In this document: positions 5,985-8,337 of the stretch, piece by piece
How the letters are laid out: every line of letters starts with the position of its first letter
How positions within the stretch are numbered: position 1 is the stretch's first letter
DNA from: DASQPR01 sp035713725
GTDB lineage: Bacteria; Actinomycetota; Actinomycetes; Mycobacteriales; Micromonosporaceae
DNA: 8,337 bases
Reading direction: 5' to 3'
Assembly (NCBI GenBank): GCA_035713725.1
Contig: DASTMZ010000188.1
Location: 1-8,337, forward strand
Notes under the pieces: model-generated
What the model saw: only the letters and a program-made list of their open reading frames with translations
Database searches by the model: none
Told to the model about the DNA's origin: nothing
Made by a program: the position numbers and the translations under genes

Positions 5985-8337
5985 CCGCCACCTCCGGGCA
6001 CGCGACGGTATGTCCGGACGAGACGGGCCGCCGCGTACCAGGCCGCCGCCACGAGGGGCACCGCCGACGCGACCGCCACGAACACCCACCCGATCGCGGT
6101 CGCGTGCGGCGCCGGCGGCACGGCGTACCCGTCGGCGAACACCGTGACGTGTCGTCCGACGAGCAGGTGTGCGATCGCGACGGTGGCGAGTCCGACGCCT
6201 AGCGCGGCAGCCACGAGACAGAGGTAGGTGGCGTATGCCGTCGCGGCAGTGGCTCGGGCCGCGAGGCCGACGCGGCGCAACGCACCGAGTTCGGCGGCTC
6301 GATTCTGGCGCTCGACGGTGGCGAGCGTGATGACCGCGATGGCCGCGACGAGCAGGGCGATCACCGCGATGGCCAACCCGAAGCGCAGCGCCGCGAACGG
6401 CGCCTGCCGGCCATAGGACGCCTCGGCCGAGTCGATAGACACGTCGGACGCCACGACGAGGCCCGCCGCGCGGATCCGTGCGAGCACGCTGGCGGGCGCG
6501 TCGGCCCGGAGCCAGATCTGCGGCTGCGCACCGACCCCGGCGTCGCCGTCGAGCCGCAGTGCCGCACCGAGGTCGACGTACGTGCCGGACGTGCCCAGTT
6601 GCGGCAAGACTGCCACGTGTGCGGCGACGCGATCGGGCACCGTCAGGTCGCCGAACACGTCGAGACCAGCCAGACCCGGCCGGTGCGGCGCTGGCGGTGT
6701 GCCGGCGGACACGACGGGTACCGGAAGCGACACGTCGGCGGGAAACACACGCGGGTCGAAGAGCTTGAACTCGCCGCGGCTCTCACCACTCGGTAGGTCG
6801 ATGTGCAGCCCGTCGGGCCCAGTGGACACCGCGGGTCCGAGCGTGGCGTCGCCGATGGACGTACGCCACCCGTCACGGTCGCCGAATGCCGCGGTGTCGA
6901 GCCCGCCAGGCACGCCGCTACCAGTCGGCGCGGTGGCGCTACCGGACGACGACGTCCCACTGGCGCCCAGGCCGGTCGGTCCGGCGCCCGGCTCGAGCGA
7001 GCCCACCACGATCGACACGCCCTCGACCGGCGAGCCGGACGGCGAATCCGGATTCAGCGCGTCCACCACTTGCAGGTCCACGAACTCGCAGCCGCTCGGG
7101 CACCCGGAAAGCGTGGCTTGGTAGGTGTTTCGCGTCGTGGCGAGCGGGCCGAATCGCACCCTGTGCCCGACGCCGTCAGCGTCGACGAGGTCCACCGCGA
7201 GTTCGACTCCGTGACGCGGCAACGCCGTCGCGGTCGCGCCGAGGCGGAGCGGGCCGTCCGACAGCCGCAGCGCAGTCGCGACGTTGGCGTCGAGAGCCGA
7301 GGCCACGATCGCGCCCGACGGCCAGCCGGGTCCGCCGTGCAGAACCGCCGCCAGCCGGTTGCGGTCGACGGCCAGGACCTTGCTACTCGGGTACGCCGCC
7401 GCGGCCATCGCATAACGGCCGGTCGGATCCGCGGCGCGCGTGACGGTAAGCACGCGCTGCGCGCTCGCGTTGCGGATCTGGAGCACGCGATCGGCGCCGA
7501 GTTGTTCGACAGCGCGAGTGTGTGCCGCGTCGGTGGCCGTCTGCCAACCAAGCACGGCATAGCCGATCAGAGCGACGGCGACGACGAGAATCGCGAACAC
7601 CCGGTCGATGCCAGGTCGTCGGGCGAAGTGCGCGGCGGCGAGCATCCGGGTGGCGTGACCGGCCCGTACGGCCGCCGGCAGCAACCGCAGCGCGATCGGC
7701 GCAACAACGCGGGCGGCCACCAGCGCGATGACGACGGCGAGGAGTGCCGGTGTCGCGGCGGCCACGCCAACCACACCCGTCGGCGTACCACCGATTGTCG
7801 CCGTACCCCCGATTTTGAATTGAACGAAGGCGAACAGCGCAAGCGCGACGACCACGCCATCCGCCGCGTCCGCCCGCCACCCACGACGGCTAGCGGGCGT
7901 GCGCCGAAGCATGTCGATGATCGGCGCACGCCGGCTGGCCCGCTCCGCGACGGCCGAGGCGATCAACGCGCCGAGTACGACCAGCAGGGCGGCGGCGGCG
8001 GAAACAGCCAGCGCGACAGGTTGGTCGCTGCTGTGCACTGGGCCGGCGAGCCATCGTGCGACCAGATAGCCGGCGAGCGCGCCGAACGGGATCGCGGCCA
8101 CCACCGGTACGGCGTTCTGTGGCCCGAACAAGCGCCACATGCCCACGCGTCCCGTCCCACGCAACAGCGCGAGCCCCACATCGGCGCGCCGCCCGCCGGA
8201 CATGGCGCGCAGCACGAGGTAGAGCGCGAACCAGCCGAACAGGATCAACTCGACGGCCAGCACCGGCACGGTATTCGTGACGGTCCGCAGATCCGAGTCG
8301 ATTCGCGTGGCGAGCGGAAAGTAGTCCTGGTCGAGGG
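5981..8337 (-). CDS. FtsX-like ABC transporter permease, N-terminus beyond window
   Basis: The frame is open to the right edge of the window (first visible residues LDQDYFPLATRIDSDLRTV), so the gene starts outside; a GTG at 8269 is internal because real coding sequence precedes it. The visible 784 residues begin at the end of the first outer domain. Nine membrane segments follow, near residues 24-44, 73-97, 107-128, 158-173, 187-212, 243-265, 650-673, 693-725 and 744-773. The second outer domain spans about 268-645. Shared with the downstream permease are LGADRVL, DPTGRYAMAA with GRYAMAA at 306-312, and the CxxxC motif GCPSGC (C412, C416). FtsX coupling turns are GGRRADVGLALLRG (about 47-60) and RQNRAAELGALRRVG (about 676-690). 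A Gly/Ser/Thr-rich linker (about 458-477) inside the outer domain has no counterpart in the downstream paralogue. It is the first visible gene of the operon; the promoter is outside. By comparison with its paralogue, about 280-300 residues are missing. Confidence 0.9.
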   Translation of the reverse strand, partial: LDQDYFPLATRIDSDLRTVTNTVPVLAVELILFGWFALYLVLRAMSGGRRADVGLALLRGTGRVGMWRLFGPQNAVPVVAAIPFGALAGYLVARWLAGPVHSSDQPVALAVSAAAALLVVLGALIASAVAERASRRAPIIDMLRRTPASRRGWRADAADGVVVALALFAFVQFKIGGTATIGGTPTGVVGVAAATPALLAVVIALVAARVVAPIALRLLPAAVRAGHATRMLAAAHFARRPGIDRVFAILVVAVALIGYAVLGWQTATDAAHTRAVEQLGADRVLQIRNASAQRVLTVTRAADPTGRYAMAAAAYPSSKVLAVDRNRLAAVLHGGPGWPSGAIVASALDANVATALRLSDGPLRLGATATALPRHGVELAVDLVDADGVGHRVRFGPLATTRNTYQATLSGCPSGCEFVDLQVVDALNPDSPSGSPVEGVSIVVGSLEPGAGPTGLGASGTSSSGSATAPTGSGVPGGLDTAAFGDRDGWRTSIGDATLGPAVSTGPDGLHIDLPSGESRGEFKLFDPRVFPADVSLPVPVVSAGTPPAPHRPGLAGLDVFGDLTVPDRVAAHVAVLPQLGTSGTYVDLGAALRLDGDAGVGAQPQIWLRADAPASVLARIRAAGLVVASDVSIDSAEASYGRQAPFAALRFGLAIAVIALLVAAIAVITLATVERQNRAAELGALRRVGLAARATAATAYATYLCLVAAALGVGLATVAIAHLLVGRHVTVFADGYAVPPAPHATAIGWVFVAVASAVPLVAAAWYAAARLVRTYRRVPGGGG
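5990..5995 (-). promoter_or_regulatory. Shine-Dalgarno of the second permease gene
   Basis: On the - strand this reads GGAGGT, 5 bases before the GTG at 5984, within the Gly-rich 3' end of the preceding gene. It decides for the GTG start overlapping the preceding TGA, rather than any start further upstream. Confidence 0.8.

Noticed and set aside
5985..6089. 35-residue N-terminal extension of the downstream permease
   Set aside because: It is a Gly/Arg-rich shadow of the preceding gene's end; GTG 5984 with GGAGGT and the GTGA overlap is far better.

Overview
The window is very GC-rich, with G/C-biased third codon positions, frequent GTG starts, S/T/P-rich linkers in exported proteins and tightly overlapping operon genes. 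This points to a high-GC actinomycete chromosome. The species cannot be named from the sequence.

Left part, + strand: the C-terminal end of an unidentified protein (1-294); a short gap with two perfect inverted repeats 20 bp apart; a secreted lipoprotein with a low-complexity stalk and an unrecognised globular domain (374-1081); and a membrane-anchored or secreted CAP/SCP-domain protein on a similar S/T/P-rich stalk (1157-1873). Both exported-protein genes have promoter-like hexamers placed so that transcripts would begin at or next to the start codon, which suggests leaderless expression. These promoters are predictions with imperfect boxes.

Middle: a 95-bp convergent gap (1874-1968) that contains a 31-bp direct repeat present twice in tandem with one mismatch. 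The 31-bp unit is not a multiple of three.

Right part, - strand (transcribed right to left): three overlapping genes of a MacB/LolCDE-type (type VII, FtsX-like) ABC system. In transcription order these are a large FtsX-like permease whose N-terminus lies beyond the window (5981-8337), a second full-length paralogous permease of 1044 aa (2850-5984), and their ATP-binding subunit of 294 aa (1969-2853). Each junction is a 4-bp stop/start overlap (GTGA, then ATGA) preceded by a strong Shine-Dalgarno sequence, so the subunits are probably translated in a coupled way and form one complex: two different permeases plus an ATPase dimer. The permeases share a CxxxC motif and a GRYAMAA-containing segment in their second extracytoplasmic domain. 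The ATPase has a strongly degenerate ABC signature motif and a C-terminal AbrB/SpoVT-like tail. The substrate is unknown; by family, these systems move lipids/lipoproteins or transmit mechanical force across the membrane rather than importing small nutrients.

There are no RNA genes, insertion sequences, CRISPR arrays or attachment sites that I can support, and no gene-free stretch longer than 300 bases.
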